From: Aurantimicrobium photophilum
GTDB lineage: Bacteria; Actinomycetota; Actinomycetes; Actinomycetales; Microbacteriaceae
DNA: 64,000 nucleotides
Direction: 5' to 3'
Assembly (NCBI RefSeq): GCF_003194085.1
Contig: NZ_CP023994.1
Span: forward strand, 1,054,001 to 1,118,000
Shown here: piece by piece, positions 1-7,935 of the stretch
Layout: each line of letters begins with the position of its first letter
How positions within the stretch are numbered: the stretch's first letter is position 1
The notes under the pieces: generated by a model
What the model saw: the letters and a program-made list of their open reading frames with translations, nothing else
The model's database searches: none
Told to the model about the DNA's origin: nothing
Translations under genes and position numbers: made by a program

Positions 1-705
1 GTGTCCGCGGTCTACTTCCGCGATCCACTCAGCAACGTGGTCGAGGAAGTAACGGTCGTGTGTTACGGCAAGAACGGCACCGGGGTACTTAGCCAAGTGC
101 TGCTCGAGCCAGAGCACAGACTCGGCATCGAGGTGGTTAGTGGGCTCATCGAGCAGGAGCAGGTCAGGCTTCTGCAGCAGGAGCTTGCAGAGTGCAACAC
201 GACGCTTCTCACCACCGGAGAGCTTGTCCACGGGCCAGTCACCGGGTGGGCAGCGCAGAGCATCCATCGCCTGAGCGAGCTGAGAGTCGAGGTCCCAGCC
301 GTTGGCAGCGTCGATGTCTTCCTGGAGGGTTCCCATCTCGGCGAGAAGAGTGTCAAAGTCTGCGTCAGGCTCACCCATGGCGGCAGAGATTTCGTTGAAG
401 CGGTTGATCTTGCCCATGATCTCACCCACGCCGTCTTGGACGTTCTCGAGAACGGTCTTGTTCTCATCGAGTTCGGGTTCTTGCATGAGGATGCCGACTG
501 AATAGCCAGGGCTCAGCTTGGCTTCACCGTTCGAGGGGGTGTCGAGACCTGCCATGATCTTCAAAATGGTGGACTTACCAGCACCGTTGGGTCCTACGAC
601 ACCAATCTTGGCCCCGGGGAAGAACGACATTGTGACGTCATCGAGAATGAGCTTGTCGCCCACTGCCTTGCGGGCACGAACCATGGAATAAATGAACTCA
701 GCCAT
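1..705 (-). CDS. ettA: Energy-dependent translational throttle protein EttA (ABC-F), N-terminal part
   Basis: ABC-F family ATPase that binds the ribosomal E site and couples translation to the ATP/ADP ratio; cytoplasmic, with no membrane domain. The start is ATG at 705 (reads MAEFIYSMVR). Walker A GPNGAGKST lies at residues 38-46, followed by the signature LSGGEKRR and Walker B with LLLLDEPTNHLD. The frame stays open for 235 codons and runs off the window at base 1, so the second ATPase domain is missing only because of the window edge; the family is usually about 555 residues. A -10-like box TAGAAT lies exactly 6 nt before the ATG, predicting a leaderless mRNA. The family call is certain; the EttA subgroup is very likely from the N-terminal residues. 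Confidence 0.95.
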   Translation of the reverse strand, partial: MAEFIYSMVRARKAVGDKLILDDVTMSFFPGAKIGVVGPNGAGKSTILKIMAGLDTPSNGEAKLSPGYSVGILMQEPELDENKTVLENVQDGVGEIMGKINRFNEISAAMGEPDADFDTLLAEMGTLQEDIDAANGWDLDSQLAQAMDALRCPPGDWPVDKLSGGEKRRVALCKLLLQKPDLLLLDEPTNHLDAESVLWLEQHLAKYPGAVLAVTHDRYFLDHVAEWIAEVDRGH

Positions 706-711
706 GGCTCA

Positions 712-717
712 ATTCTA
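712..717 (-). promoter_or_regulatory. -10 box of leaderless ettA promoter
   Basis: TAGAAT on the minus strand, 6 nt before the ettA ATG, which puts the expected transcription start on or next to the A of the start codon. No Shine-Dalgarno sequence is visible. The same spacing recurs at other genes in this window. Confidence 0.6.
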
Positions 718-721
718 GGTG

Positions 722-1195
722 TTAGCCCAGGCTCTGAACTTCCGTTCCGAGCAGACAACCGCCTGTTGCCAAAACAGGAAGCACCCGGGAGATGACTTTG
801 GGGGCAACAGGTCCAAACTGGCCAATCACACACTGGCCACCAAATTGGACGGCAACTTCCGATGTGTCAGCAGCAAGGCCTGCTGCTGTGCGCGAAAACG
901 TGAACTGCACGGTCGCAGGATCGAACCCTGCAGCACCGACTGCTTGGGCAACAGCATAAGAATCGGCCGCAGGATCAGCGGCGAGTGTCTTTTCAATGAT
1001 CCAGGTGAAGTAATACAGATTGTCCTTGGCACTGCCGTTAGGCAGAAGCACAGGGTCTTTGGTGGGCTTGGGGGTTGCCGATGCGGAAGCTGTTGCAGTC
1101 TCGGTGGGCTTCAGATCTGGAGTGGATGCAGAGCAGCCTGTGAGTGCAAGTGCGCCAGAGAGAGCTAGTGCAGTGGCAATAACGCGAATCTTCAT
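722..1195 (-). CDS. Predicted secreted lipoprotein of unknown function
   Basis: A 157-residue protein with a classic lipoprotein signal: MKIR, a hydrophobic stretch, and lipobox LTGC with the lipidated Cys at about residue 21. A Thr/Ala/Pro/Lys-rich linker (residues ~22-48) follows, then a compact C-terminal domain of about 105 residues with two Cys (in GGQCVIG and GGCLLG) that could form a disulfide outside the membrane. An SD-like AGGGAGAG precedes the ATG. It sits between ssb and ettA on the same strand. I recognise it only as an actinobacterial lipoprotein of a domain-of-unknown-function type and assign no function. Confidence 0.85.
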   Translation of the reverse strand: MKIRVIATALALSGALALTGCSASTPDLKPTETATASASATPKPTKDPVLLPNGSAKDNLYYFTWIIEKTLAADPAADSYAVAQAVGAAGFDPATVQFTFSRTAAGLAADTSEVAVQFGGQCVIGQFGPVAPKVISRVLPVLATGGCLLGTEVQSLG

Positions 1196-1215
1196 GGCTC
1201 TCCTTCCCTGAAACG

Positions 1216-1250
1216 ACAGAACGCCCCCAAGTCTAAAGGGGGCGTTCTGT
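1216..1250 (-). terminator. Hairpin terminator after ssb
   Basis: A perfect 13-bp stem (ACAGAACGCCCCC with its complement) and a 9-nt loop, between the end of ssb and the start of the lipoprotein gene. The T tract on the minus strand is weak (CGTTTC), so termination may be partial. Confidence 0.7.
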
Positions 1251-1277
1251 GTTTTCGCTCAGTATGAGGAGGTGTTG

Positions 1278-1748
1278 CTAGGCAGCAACCTTTTTACGAC
1301 TCTTCGCAGCGAGAGGAAGGTCCTCTTCATCACTGTCCTTGTCGGGAAGGCCGCCCCAATCATCTTCAGCAACTGAGGTCACCTCTGTGGAGGACGAGTT
1401 ACGAGTGTACGAAGCGATGCCCCACGTCAGATCGTGACCGAGTGCTTCGGCTTCAATCTCAACAGTGGTGCCGGAGCGATCGGTGTTTTCCCAATCACGG
1501 ATACGCAGCTTGCCAGTGACAATGACACGGTCACCTTTCGACACTGAGGTGGCGGCATTCTCCGCGAGTGCTCGGAAGCTGGAAACGGTGTACCAGTTGG
1601 TGTCACCATCAACCCAGCGGTTTGCTGCACGGTCGAAGCGACGCTGACTGGATGCCAGACGAAAGCTTGTAATGGCAAGACCTTCGCTGGTGGTGAGGTG
1701 ACGTGGAGTGGTGGCAACCAATCCGGTGAGAGTGATGTTGTCCGTCAT
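1278..1748 (-). CDS. Single-stranded DNA-binding protein, second (SsbB-type) paralogue
   Basis: OB-fold SSB of 156 residues. The core is the first ~110 residues (start MTDNITLTGLVATTP, conserved NWYTVSSF and KGDRVIVTGKL); an acidic/basic tail follows and ends in KSRKKVAA. It lacks the Gly-rich tail and acidic DDDIPF-like tip of the main replicative SSB, so it is more like the accessory actinobacterial paralogue that works in recombination or stress; that role is inferred. An SD GAAAGGA precedes the ATG. It lies upstream of the lipoprotein and ettA on the same strand. Confidence 0.9.
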   Translation of the reverse strand: MTDNITLTGLVATTPRHLTTSEGLAITSFRLASSQRRFDRAANRWVDGDTNWYTVSSFRALAENAATSVSKGDRVIVTGKLRIRDWENTDRSGTTVEIEAEALGHDLTWGIASYTRNSSSTEVTSVAEDDWGGLPDKDSDEEDLPLAAKSRKKVAA

Positions 1749-1872
1749 GATGACGTCCTTTCGTTCGGGTTATGTGAACGAAGAATGCGTCAGGAGAGGT
1801 CACGGCACGACAAACAATCCCACATCTGGGATGAAGGTCACACGGCATTGCCCTGTGGAGGACTAGGAGAAG

Positions 1873-2397
1873 TTAGTCCTTGATGTAGCTAGCGAAAGAG
1901 GCGCGAACCTTGTTCACCTTAGGCACGGCAACAGCAAGGCAATAACCCTGTCCTGGGTTACGCGCGAAGAAGTTCTGGTGATATTCCTCAGCGTCATAGA
2001 ACACACCCAGAGGCTCCAGTGTGGTGACCAGTCCCCCACCCCAGTACTCGTTGGCGCGATCAATAGAAGCTTGGAACAGTTCCTTCTGCTCTTCACCGTC
2101 ATAGAACATGGCAGAGCGATACTGCGTGCCAATGTCATTGCCTTGACGGTTGAGTTGACGTGGGTCGTGGAGGGTGAAGAACACATCCAGAATGACCTCA
2201 GCAGGAATCACTGCCTCGTCGAAGACAACCTTGACCGCTTCAGCCTGACCAGTGGTACCGGTGCAGACCTCTTCGTAGGTGGGGTTTTCTTTCGTGCCAC
2301 CGGTGTACCCAGCAACAACATCAGAAACGCCATTGAGGGTGCGATAGACCGCATCCAAACACCAGAAACAGCCACCTGCTACTACGAAAGTTGTCAT
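1873..2397 (-). CDS. msrA: Peptide-methionine (S)-S-oxide reductase
   Basis: Repairs oxidised proteins by reducing methionine-S-sulfoxide, recycled by thioredoxin. The catalytic motif GCFWC is at residues 9-13 with Cys10 as nucleophile, and GTQYRSAMFY is the conserved substrate-pocket segment. At 174 residues it is normal for a stand-alone MsrA. No SD is seen; a TAATCT box lies exactly 6 nt upstream of the ATG, so it is probably leaderless. It diverges from the lipase-like gene at 2436. Confidence 0.96.
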   Translation of the reverse strand: MTTFVVAGGCFWCLDAVYRTLNGVSDVVAGYTGGTKENPTYEEVCTGTTGQAEAVKVVFDEAVIPAEVILDVFFTLHDPRQLNRQGNDIGTQYRSAMFYDGEEQKELFQASIDRANEYWGGGLVTTLEPLGVFYDAEEYHQNFFARNPGQGYCLAVAVPKVNKVRASFASYIKD

Positions 2398-2403
2398 GCC
2401 TCT

Positions 2404-2409
2404 AGATTA
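2404..2409 (-). promoter_or_regulatory. -10 box of leaderless msrA promoter
   Basis: TAATCT on the minus strand followed by 6 nt and the msrA ATG. This matches the TAnnnT-N6-start pattern repeated in the window. Confidence 0.6.
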
Positions 2410-2435
2410 GAGATATCTGAGCAAAGGAAGTACCC

Positions 2436-3524
2436 ATGAGCCCTGTTCTGCTGTCAAGCGAGAAAATCGAGACCTCCATTTCGAACGCCGTTGCGTATCG
2501 CATTCGATACAACTCAACTGATCTTCACGGTAAGGAAACACAGTCCACAGGTCTTGTTGTCGCTCCAAGCGAATACAAAGAAGGCCGGAAGGTCATATCT
2601 TGGGCACATGGCACCACCGGCATTGGGGACGCAGGAGCTCCTTCGGCTCATGATGACCCCGCGCGAGAACTTACTCTGTATTTTGCGTCAGGATCAGTAA
2701 CCCAAATCGACTACGGGATTCCTGCACTCCAGCAATTCATCGATGAGGGGTGGATTGTTGTCGCAACTGACCACCAGGGCATGGGCACCCCCGGTATTCA
2801 CCAATACACCGTCAACATCACTAATGCTCTCGATGCAGTGAATATTGTCCACGCAGTTCGTGAGATGGATCTCGGAGCCGGCACCAAGTTTGGTGCTATT
2901 GGTTGGTCTCAAGGAGGCGGTACTACCGCTGCCGTCGCAGAGTTAGACGCGTCAGCATTTGGCGAACTGGAACTTGTCGGCGTTGTCGCAATGTCCCCCG
3001 GTGTCCCTTCAGTAGCGATTAAGGTGCCCGAAACTCAAGCAGCCCTTGCTGGCACGGGAGCGCCTTCAGCTCCAGATGCCCACATCTACATGATCTTGGG
3101 TGGCATGACCGCCGCATTCCCCGACGAGCTTTCCCTCGATGACGTCTTTACCCCACTGGGAAAACAGATCTTCCTCGACAACTACAACACTGCACCTGTG
3201 CATCACCTTGGTGACATTCTCACCCGCACCTGGAAACACCAAGGTGCCATTATGGATGTCAAGAAAGACAAACTCCCTCTGTGGTTCCAGGCCTTCAACA
3301 AGGCATCTGCTGCACAGCGAAAGCCATCTGTTCCGGTTCTGGTTCTCATTGATGGCCAGGACCCCAATGGACCGTGTCCACTGCCATGGCAGCTGGGCTA
3401 TATCGAAGCAATTAAGGAACTCGGTGGCGATATTTCCTCGTCTACCTATCCTGACTGTGACCACTTCGCTCTCCCTCAGGCCAGTATTGGCGAAGCACTC
3501 ACCTGGCTCAACGCGAAGTTCTAA
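2436..3524 (+). CDS. Lipase-like alpha/beta hydrolase (secretory lipase family)
   Basis: A 362-residue alpha/beta hydrolase resembling the LIP/secretory lipase family. It shows WAHGTTG (oxyanion region, residues ~56-62), the nucleophile elbow GWSQGG with Ser158, and near the C terminus DGQDPNGPCP and DCDHFALP, which supply the likely Asp and His. There is no signal peptide, so despite the family name it is probably cytoplasmic and acts on small esters. An SD AAAGGAAG lies 7 nt before the ATG. It stands alone, divergent from msrA and ahead of the EamA transporter. The substrate is unknown. Confidence 0.85.
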   Translation: MSPVLLSSEKIETSISNAVAYRIRYNSTDLHGKETQSTGLVVAPSEYKEGRKVISWAHGTTGIGDAGAPSAHDDPARELTLYFASGSVTQIDYGIPALQQFIDEGWIVVATDHQGMGTPGIHQYTVNITNALDAVNIVHAVREMDLGAGTKFGAIGWSQGGGTTAAVAELDASAFGELELVGVVAMSPGVPSVAIKVPETQAALAGTGAPSAPDAHIYMILGGMTAAFPDELSLDDVFTPLGKQIFLDNYNTAPVHHLGDILTRTWKHQGAIMDVKKDKLPLWFQAFNKASAAQRKPSVPVLVLIDGQDPNGPCPLPWQLGYIEAIKELGGDISSSTYPDCDHFALPQASIGEALTWLNAKF

Positions 3525-3540
3525 GTTAATTCCCTCAATG

Positions 3541-3558
3541 GCCCCCAGAAACGGGGGC
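3541..3558 (+). terminator. Short hairpin after the lipase-like gene
   Basis: A GCCCCC/GGGGGC stem of 6 bp with a 6-nt loop, then AATTGTT. It is a plausible weak terminator. The next gene's promoter box TAGATT (3569-3574) follows at once. Confidence 0.5.
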
Positions 3559-3583
3559 AATTGTTCGTTAGATTAGAACTCTC

Positions 3584-4537
3584 ATGGGTTACATCATTGG
3601 CTTCCTGGCCGCTCTCTTGTTCGGCTCGAACGGAAGCGTGGTCAAACTCGTTCTCTCCGAGGGCGTAACCGCAGCCCAGATGACTTTCTTTCGCGCCACC
3701 GCCACCATGGTGATTGCCGGCATTGTCTTACTTTTCACCGAACGCAGTGCCTTCAAGATCAGTTTCAAGCGACTGCTTGCCATGGCTGCGTTGGGTGTAT
3801 TTGGTGTGGCGATGTTGCAGTGGTTCTATGCACTGGCCATTGAGCGCATTCCTGTAGGAATTGCTCTGCTCTTTGAATACCTTGCTGTGCTGGCTGTGGC
3901 CGTCATAGCGCGTTTCTTTTTCAAGGAACACGTTCGCGCCCGGTTGTGGGTCGCCATTGTCTTAGTGCTCATCGGCCTGGGCGTGGTCGCAGAGATGTGG
4001 AACTCGAGTGTGGATGGCCTGGGCATGATCTTTGCCCTCATCGCTGCCGCTTCCTACACGATCTACTTCCTCATTGGTGAGCAAGCTCTCAAAGGTATGA
4101 ACGTGCTGGCCATGACCTTCTGGTCCATGCTGTTTGCATCGTTGTTCTGGGCATTCTTTAGCGGCTGGCAGAACATGGACTTCTCTGTCTTTAGCCACCA
4201 GATTTCTCTCAGTGGCTCGCTTGCGGCAGTCAATGTTCCGCTGTGGGTGCCATTCCTGTGGACCATCACGATGGGTTCCTTCGTGGCTTTCTATATGTCC
4301 TTCAAGTCGCTGAGCTTGCTCAGTGCCACCTCTGCCGGCATCGTTGCCTCTTCTGAAGTGATCTTTGCCTTCATCGTGGCGTGGTTGTGGCTGGGTGAAT
4401 CGTTGAGCTTCATTCAGATTCTGGGTGCACTGATTGTCACCGCGGGCATCATCTTGGCCCAGACGTCGCGAGGTGGCAAGATCGTAGATCTTGACCTCGC
4501 TGCCACAACGGGAGCAATCCCCATCCGCAAGAAGTAA
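3584..4537 (+). CDS. EamA-family (drug/metabolite) transporter
   Basis: A 317-residue inner-membrane protein with about ten hydrophobic helices in two EamA repeats. The first begins MGYIIGFLAALLFGSNG and carries TFFRA; the second starts near residue 150 at FALIAAASYTIYFLIG and ends with LGALIVTAGIILAQ. Members export metabolites or amino acids, and the substrate cannot be read from sequence. A TAGATT box 9 nt upstream and no SD suggest a very short leader. Its stop directly abuts the convergent gene at 4538. Confidence 0.9.
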   Translation: MGYIIGFLAALLFGSNGSVVKLVLSEGVTAAQMTFFRATATMVIAGIVLLFTERSAFKISFKRLLAMAALGVFGVAMLQWFYALAIERIPVGIALLFEYLAVLAVAVIARFFFKEHVRARLWVAIVLVLIGLGVVAEMWNSSVDGLGMIFALIAAASYTIYFLIGEQALKGMNVLAMTFWSMLFASLFWAFFSGWQNMDFSVFSHQISLSGSLAAVNVPLWVPFLWTITMGSFVAFYMSFKSLSLLSATSAGIVASSEVIFAFIVAWLWLGESLSFIQILGALIVTAGIILAQTSRGGKIVDLDLAATTGAIPIRKK

Positions 4538-4879
4538 CTACAGCTCAACACTCAAGAGCTGAGGGATGTGCTCTGCAAGGAAATCCTTCGAGAAGGTTCC
4601 TTCGTTGTCGATGAGTGCCTCTAACCCCTTGGGCGCAATCATGACGGTCTTTTGAGGGCGCGAAAGCAAGAAGCCCGACTCGAGCAAAACATCGAGAAAT
4701 GGCATGAGTTTTTCTTGAGCTAGTTCCACGATTTCTTTCTTCGTGTTCTCATCAAAGAGACCGAGCTCTTCAGCGACCATCTTCACGGCAATATTGCGGT
4801 GGACAGCTTCACCATCGTGGAGGACGAAGAGGTAGGTGTGAGAGATCTTGCCAACGGCATCAAGTGTTTCGTCATCCAT
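4538..4879 (-). CDS. Small protein of unknown function (winged-helix-like)
   Basis: A 113-residue soluble, acidic protein I do not recognise. Helical segments and a central region around FLDVLLESGFLLSRPQKTVMIAPKGLEAL look like a winged-helix or MarR-like fold, but no DNA-binding helix can be named with certainty. There is no signal or membrane segment. A TAGGGT box lies exactly 6 nt before the ATG with no SD, supporting both this start and a leaderless transcript. It is convergent with the EamA gene. Confidence 0.75.
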   Translation of the reverse strand: MDDETLDAVGKISHTYLFVLHDGEAVHRNIAVKMVAEELGLFDENTKKEIVELAQEKLMPFLDVLLESGFLLSRPQKTVMIAPKGLEALIDNEGTFSKDFLAEHIPQLLSVEL

Positions 4880-4885
4880 ATAGCA

Positions 4886-4891
4886 ACCCTA
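4886..4891 (-). promoter_or_regulatory. -10 box of leaderless promoter for the 113-aa protein
   Basis: TAGGGT on the minus strand, then 6 nt, then ATG at 4879. No ribosome binding site is present. Confidence 0.5.
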
Positions 4892-4937
4892 TCGAGGGCA
4901 AGGAGGGCTGAAGTGAGAAGGTAAACTTGTAAACCAA

Positions 4938-5010
4938 CCCTCCGTAGCTCAGTGGATAGAGCAAGAGCCTTCTAATCTCTTGGTCGCAGGTTCGATTCCT
5001 GCCGGGGGGA
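4938..5010 (+). tRNA. tRNA-Arg (anticodon TCT)
   Basis: A complete 73-nt cloverleaf: acceptor CCCTCCG pairing with CGGGGGG, D arm GCTC/GAGC, anticodon loop CTTCTAA (anticodon TCT, reads AGA/AGG), T arm GCAGG-TTCGATT-CCTGC, discriminator A. The base of the anticodon stem next to the loop is a C-T mismatch. CCA is not encoded. Confidence 0.95.
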
Positions 5011-5116
5011 CTTTTTATGCCCAGAAAGTGCTGTGAACTCCTGAGACGCCCTTATCTATTCGGAGCCGAACAGTTATCATCGAAGCAACACCATCTAGTG
5101 CCACATAGGAGTGGAA

Positions 5117-6487
5117 ATGAGTAAGTACGTCGTTACAAACCCTGCAACCGGAGAATCTGGAGCACCATTTGCCCAGACCACCGACGCGCAGATTTCTGCA
5201 GCTATTGATGCTGCTCACACAACTCACCAGGGCTGGTCCAAGACCACCACTGTTGCCGAGCGTTCTGAACTCATTGAGAGGGTGGCCCAGCTTCACCGCG
5301 ACCGCCGTGAAAACCTCGCAGAAATCATTGTTCGCGAGATGGGTAAGCCATACGAGCAGGCACTTGGTGAGGTCGACTTCACCGCAGACATCTACTCTTT
5401 CTACGCCACCAATGGAGAGAAGTTCCTTGCTGACGAAGCCATCCCCGAGTTCGAAGGTGAAGGCGAAGCCTTCATCCGCCGTTCTTCTTTGGGTGTGCTC
5501 CTTGGCATCATGCCATGGAACTTCCCTTACTACCAGGTTGCCCGCTTCGCTGGTCCTAACTTGGTACTGGGTAACACCATCCTGCTCAAGCACGCATCTC
5601 AGTGCCCTGAATCTGCAGCCGCTATGGAGAAGATCTTCAACGACGCCGGCTTCCCTGCAGGCGCTTACCAAAACCTTTACGCAGACTCGAAGCAGATCGA
5701 AGGCGTTATAGCTGACCCACGCGTTCAGGGTGTTTCCCTGACCGGTTCCGAGCGTGCTGGTGCAGCTGTGGCAGAAACCGCTGGACGCTACCTCAAGAAG
5801 GTTGTTCTTGAGCTTGGTGGCTCTGACCCCTTCATTCTGCTGAGCACCGATGACATGGATGCCACCGTTGAAGCAGCTATTGCCGGTCGTAACGACAACA
5901 ACGCCCAGGCCTGCAACGCAGCCAAGCGTTTTGTCGTCATCGAAAGCCTGTATGCAGAGTTCTTGGAGAAGTTCACCGCCAAGATGCTCGAGATGACTCC
6001 TTCTAACCCCATGGACGAGGATACCTACCTCGGTCCCCTGTCGTCTGCTGGCGCAGCAGACGGCCTGGAAGAACAGGTCTCTCGAGCAGTGAAGCAGGGT
6101 GCAACCTTGCACGCACGTGGTGACCGCAGTGGAACCTACTTCTCCGGTGTTGTGCTGACTGACGTCACTCCTGCCATGGATGCACACCACGAAGAGTTCT
6201 TTGGCCCTGTTGCGATTGTTTACTCCGTCAAGGACGAAGCAGCTGCTGTTGAATTGGCAAACGACACTCCATTTGGTCTGGGTTCCTACCTGTTCTCCAC
6301 CGACAAGGACCAGGTCCTTCGCGTGGCAGACCAGATCGAAGCCGGAATGGTTTACGTCAACGGCGTTGGCCTGGACAGCCCTGAGCTTCCCTTCGGTGGC
6401 ATCAAGCGCTCAGGCTTCGGCCGCGAACTGGGTCGGTTCGGTATCGAAGAGTTCGTCAACCGTAAGCTCATTCGCATTCTGAAGTAA
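5117..6487 (+). CDS. Succinate-semialdehyde dehydrogenase (NAD+), Sad/YneI-like
   Basis: An aldehyde dehydrogenase that closely resembles the short Sad (YneI) type: LGIMPWNFPYYQVAR, LLKHASQCPE and VLELGGSDPFIL are hallmark segments. The catalytic Cys lies in NNAQACNAAKRF, where the usual N-x-G-Q-x-C carries Ala for Gly; the general-base Glu is in LELGGSD. The likely reaction is succinate semialdehyde to succinate, but other aldehydes are possible. An upstream in-frame GTG at 5111 overlaps the AGGAG, so ATG 5117 (5-nt spacing, 456 residues) is the start. It was followed by a strong terminator that is now split by an IS. Confidence 0.9.
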   Translation: MSKYVVTNPATGESGAPFAQTTDAQISAAIDAAHTTHQGWSKTTTVAERSELIERVAQLHRDRRENLAEIIVREMGKPYEQALGEVDFTADIYSFYATNGEKFLADEAIPEFEGEGEAFIRRSSLGVLLGIMPWNFPYYQVARFAGPNLVLGNTILLKHASQCPESAAAMEKIFNDAGFPAGAYQNLYADSKQIEGVIADPRVQGVSLTGSERAGAAVAETAGRYLKKVVLELGGSDPFILLSTDDMDATVEAAIAGRNDNNAQACNAAKRFVVIESLYAEFLEKFTAKMLEMTPSNPMDEDTYLGPLSSAGAADGLEEQVSRAVKQGATLHARGDRSGTYFSGVVLTDVTPAMDAHHEEFFGPVAIVYSVKDEAAAVELANDTPFGLGSYLFSTDKDQVLRVADQIEAGMVYVNGVGLDSPELPFGGIKRSGFGRELGRFGIEEFVNRKLIRILK

Positions 6488-6506
6488 TTCAGAGTTAGAA
6501 CTACCG

Positions 6507-6520
6507 AAGATTCCCTGGCC
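6507..6520 (+). terminator. Left arm of a terminator interrupted by the IS
   Basis: The left arm AAGATTCCCTGGCC is perfectly complementary to GGCCAGGGAATCTT at 7965-7978, 1.4 kb away on the far side of the IS. Joining the flanks and removing one copy of the GAT duplication gives a 14-bp stem with a TGAT tetraloop, a typical rho-independent terminator for the aldehyde dehydrogenase gene. Confidence 0.85.
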
Positions 6521-6521
6521 T

Positions 6522-6524
6522 GAT
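6522..6524. repeat. Target-site duplication GAT, left copy
   Basis: GAT immediately outside the left IS end matches GAT at 7962-7964 outside the right end. A 3-bp duplication is normal for the IS3 family. Confidence 0.75.
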
Positions 6525-6550
6525 TGAACTGTCCCCCGAAAGTTGGACAG
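6525..6550 (+). repeat. IS left terminal inverted repeat
   Basis: A 26-nt end, TGAACTGTCCCCCG then AAAGTTGGACAG. It differs from the reverse complement of the right end at positions 8, 9, 14 and 25. Confidence 0.9.
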
Positions 6551-6558
6551 GTTAAATC

Positions 6559-7368
6559 CTAGGCGGCTTCTAATTGAAGGGCATGGTTCCGATATTGCAT
6601 CGGGGTCATGCCCTTCAGTCGTTCCTGGATACGTTCGTTGTTATACCAATCGATGTATTCCTCGATTGAGTCGATGAGTTCGTTGACGGTGTTGAATCTT
6701 TCACCATGGAACATTTCTGATTTGAGGTGTCCGAAGAAGTTCTCGATGAGGGCGTTGTCATAACAGTTCGCTTTGCGAGACATGGATTGAACAGCGTCAT
6801 GTTCTTCCAACAGGGCACGCCAGGAGACGTGTTGGTATTGGAATCCTTGATCTGTGTGAACAAGCACTCCAGTGGTTGGTTGTTCACGTTCTAACGCTTC
6901 TCGCAGGCTTTGAGCAGTCAATGCAGTGCTGGGAGAGGTGCTTGTTTGGAAACTCACGATGGAGTGATCGAACAGGTCATAAATCGGTGAGAGATACACC
7001 TTCTGGTTTCCCACACGGAACTCGGTCACGTCACTGACCCATTTCTGGTTGGGCGTTGCAGCTTCAAACTCTCGGGCAAGGACGTTGCCCGCAACGTGAG
7101 AAGTTCCGCCTTGATAGGAGTTGTATTTGCGCTTGACGCGCACTTTTGAGCGCAGGCCTAACTGGTTCATGAGTTTATGGACCAGTTTCTTGCTCACTTG
7201 CCAGCCGTCTTGCCGCAGTCGCAGCCAGATTCGTCGATGGCCATAACGTTGCTTACTGGAGCTGAATATCGCAGCAATGGCTGTTTTGAGCTCGCCATGA
7301 CGATCAGGGACATCGAGTTGGGCCAGGTGATAGTAATAGGTCGACCTTGCCATCCCTGCCGCATTCAA
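6559..7368 (-). CDS. IS3-family transposase OrfB (rve integrase domain)
   Basis: Catalytic half of the transposase. An HTH_21-like N terminus (NAAGMARSTYYYHL) precedes the RNase-H-fold integrase core: first Asp in KWVSDVTEF, second in LVHTDQGFQY, Glu in NALIENFFGHLKSEM, followed by the usual WYNNERIQERLKGMTP. The coordinates give the part from the first ATG. The frame is open further upstream into the end of orfA, so the working protein is almost certainly the OrfAB fusion made by -1 frameshifting at 7452-7458, which adds IAGLEEPRTRLKVQAIS and about ten more residues before this start. The C terminus lies close to the left inverted repeat. Confidence 0.95.
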   Translation of the reverse strand: MNAAGMARSTYYYHLAQLDVPDRHGELKTAIAAIFSSSKQRYGHRRIWLRLRQDGWQVSKKLVHKLMNQLGLRSKVRVKRKYNSYQGGTSHVAGNVLAREFEAATPNQKWVSDVTEFRVGNQKVYLSPIYDLFDHSIVSFQTSTSPSTALTAQSLREALEREQPTTGVLVHTDQGFQYQHVSWRALLEEHDAVQSMSRKANCYDNALIENFFGHLKSEMFHGERFNTVNELIDSIEEYIDWYNNERIQERLKGMTPMQYRNHALQLEAA

Positions 7369-7418
7369 CAGGTCGGCAAGGTCATGGTCGGACTTGAGGG
7401 AGGAAATCGCCTGGACCT

Positions 7419-7901
7419 TTAGGCGTGTCCTTGGTTCCTCAAGTCCCGCAATTTTTTTAGATACGCGTTCTCTGCTTCGAGGCGTTTAACTTGCTGACGA
7501 AGCTTGTCCTCTTCACTTGCTCCAAGTCCTGGCGAAGATCCGACAGGTCTGCCCTTAGGTTTGGGCATCAAAGCCTCATCCCCACCTGCTCTCCATTGAC
7601 GAGTCCACGTGGTCACGAGTTGAACAGAACGCAACTCAAACTCAGCCGCGAGTTCCATCTTTGTTGCGCCAGCAAGGAAACGTTCGACTACTTCCTTTTT
7701 GATTTCAAAAGGAAAAGAACTTTTGGTTTTACTCTCCACAAGACAAAGCCTGCCATGAAGCATCCACCTGCGATGGAAGTGTTTGACCACAGCCGATGAA
7801 AATCCGTAACGGCTTGCGGCAGCAACATAACCGAGGCCGGATTCAAAGAGATCAACGAGCTGTTCTCGTTGAGAAGTTGTGAGTGAACTAGATGGTTTCA
7901 A
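7419..7901 (-). CDS. IS3-family OrfA (helix-turn-helix protein)
   Basis: A 160-residue DNA-binding protein with two helix-turn-helix regions: residues ~10-50 (LVDLFESGLGYVAAASRYGF) and ~65-110 (VVERFLAGATKMELAAEFEL). A C-terminal leucine-zipper-like coiled coil (LRQQVKRLEAENAYLKKLRD) follows. This long two-HTH form is typical of the IS150 subgroup. It binds the IS ends and, when the ribosome slips at the A7 run seven codons before its stop region, forms the N terminus of OrfAB. The ATG at 7901 lies about 35 nt inside the right inverted repeat. Confidence 0.93.
   Translation of the reverse strand: MKPSSSLTTSQREQLVDLFESGLGYVAAASRYGFSSAVVKHFHRRWMLHGRLCLVESKTKSSFPFEIKKEVVERFLAGATKMELAAEFELRSVQLVTTWTRQWRAGGDEALMPKPKGRPVGSSPGLGASEEDKLRQQVKRLEAENAYLKKLRDLRNQGHA
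7452..7458 (-). other. Programmed -1 ribosomal frameshift site (A7)
   Basis: On the minus strand the run reads CTA AAA AAA TTG in the orfA frame. Slipping back one base gives AAA AAA ATT GCG and continues openly into orfB, producing the family-typical K-I-x-x-L-E-E junction. This is the standard IS3 expression strategy. Confidence 0.88.
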
Positions 7902-7935
7902 AGAAATACTCCCCAGAAATTGGAAACTGATTAAT

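Noticed and set aside
5015-6190. Open frame of 391 codons on the minus strand
   Set aside because: It is the shadow of the aldehyde dehydrogenase gene; no recognisable domain and no RBS.
6559-7901. IS orfA/orfB as a frameshifted pseudogene
   Set aside because: The frame change occurs at an A7 slippery site in the standard IS3 position and both frames are intact, so it is programmed.
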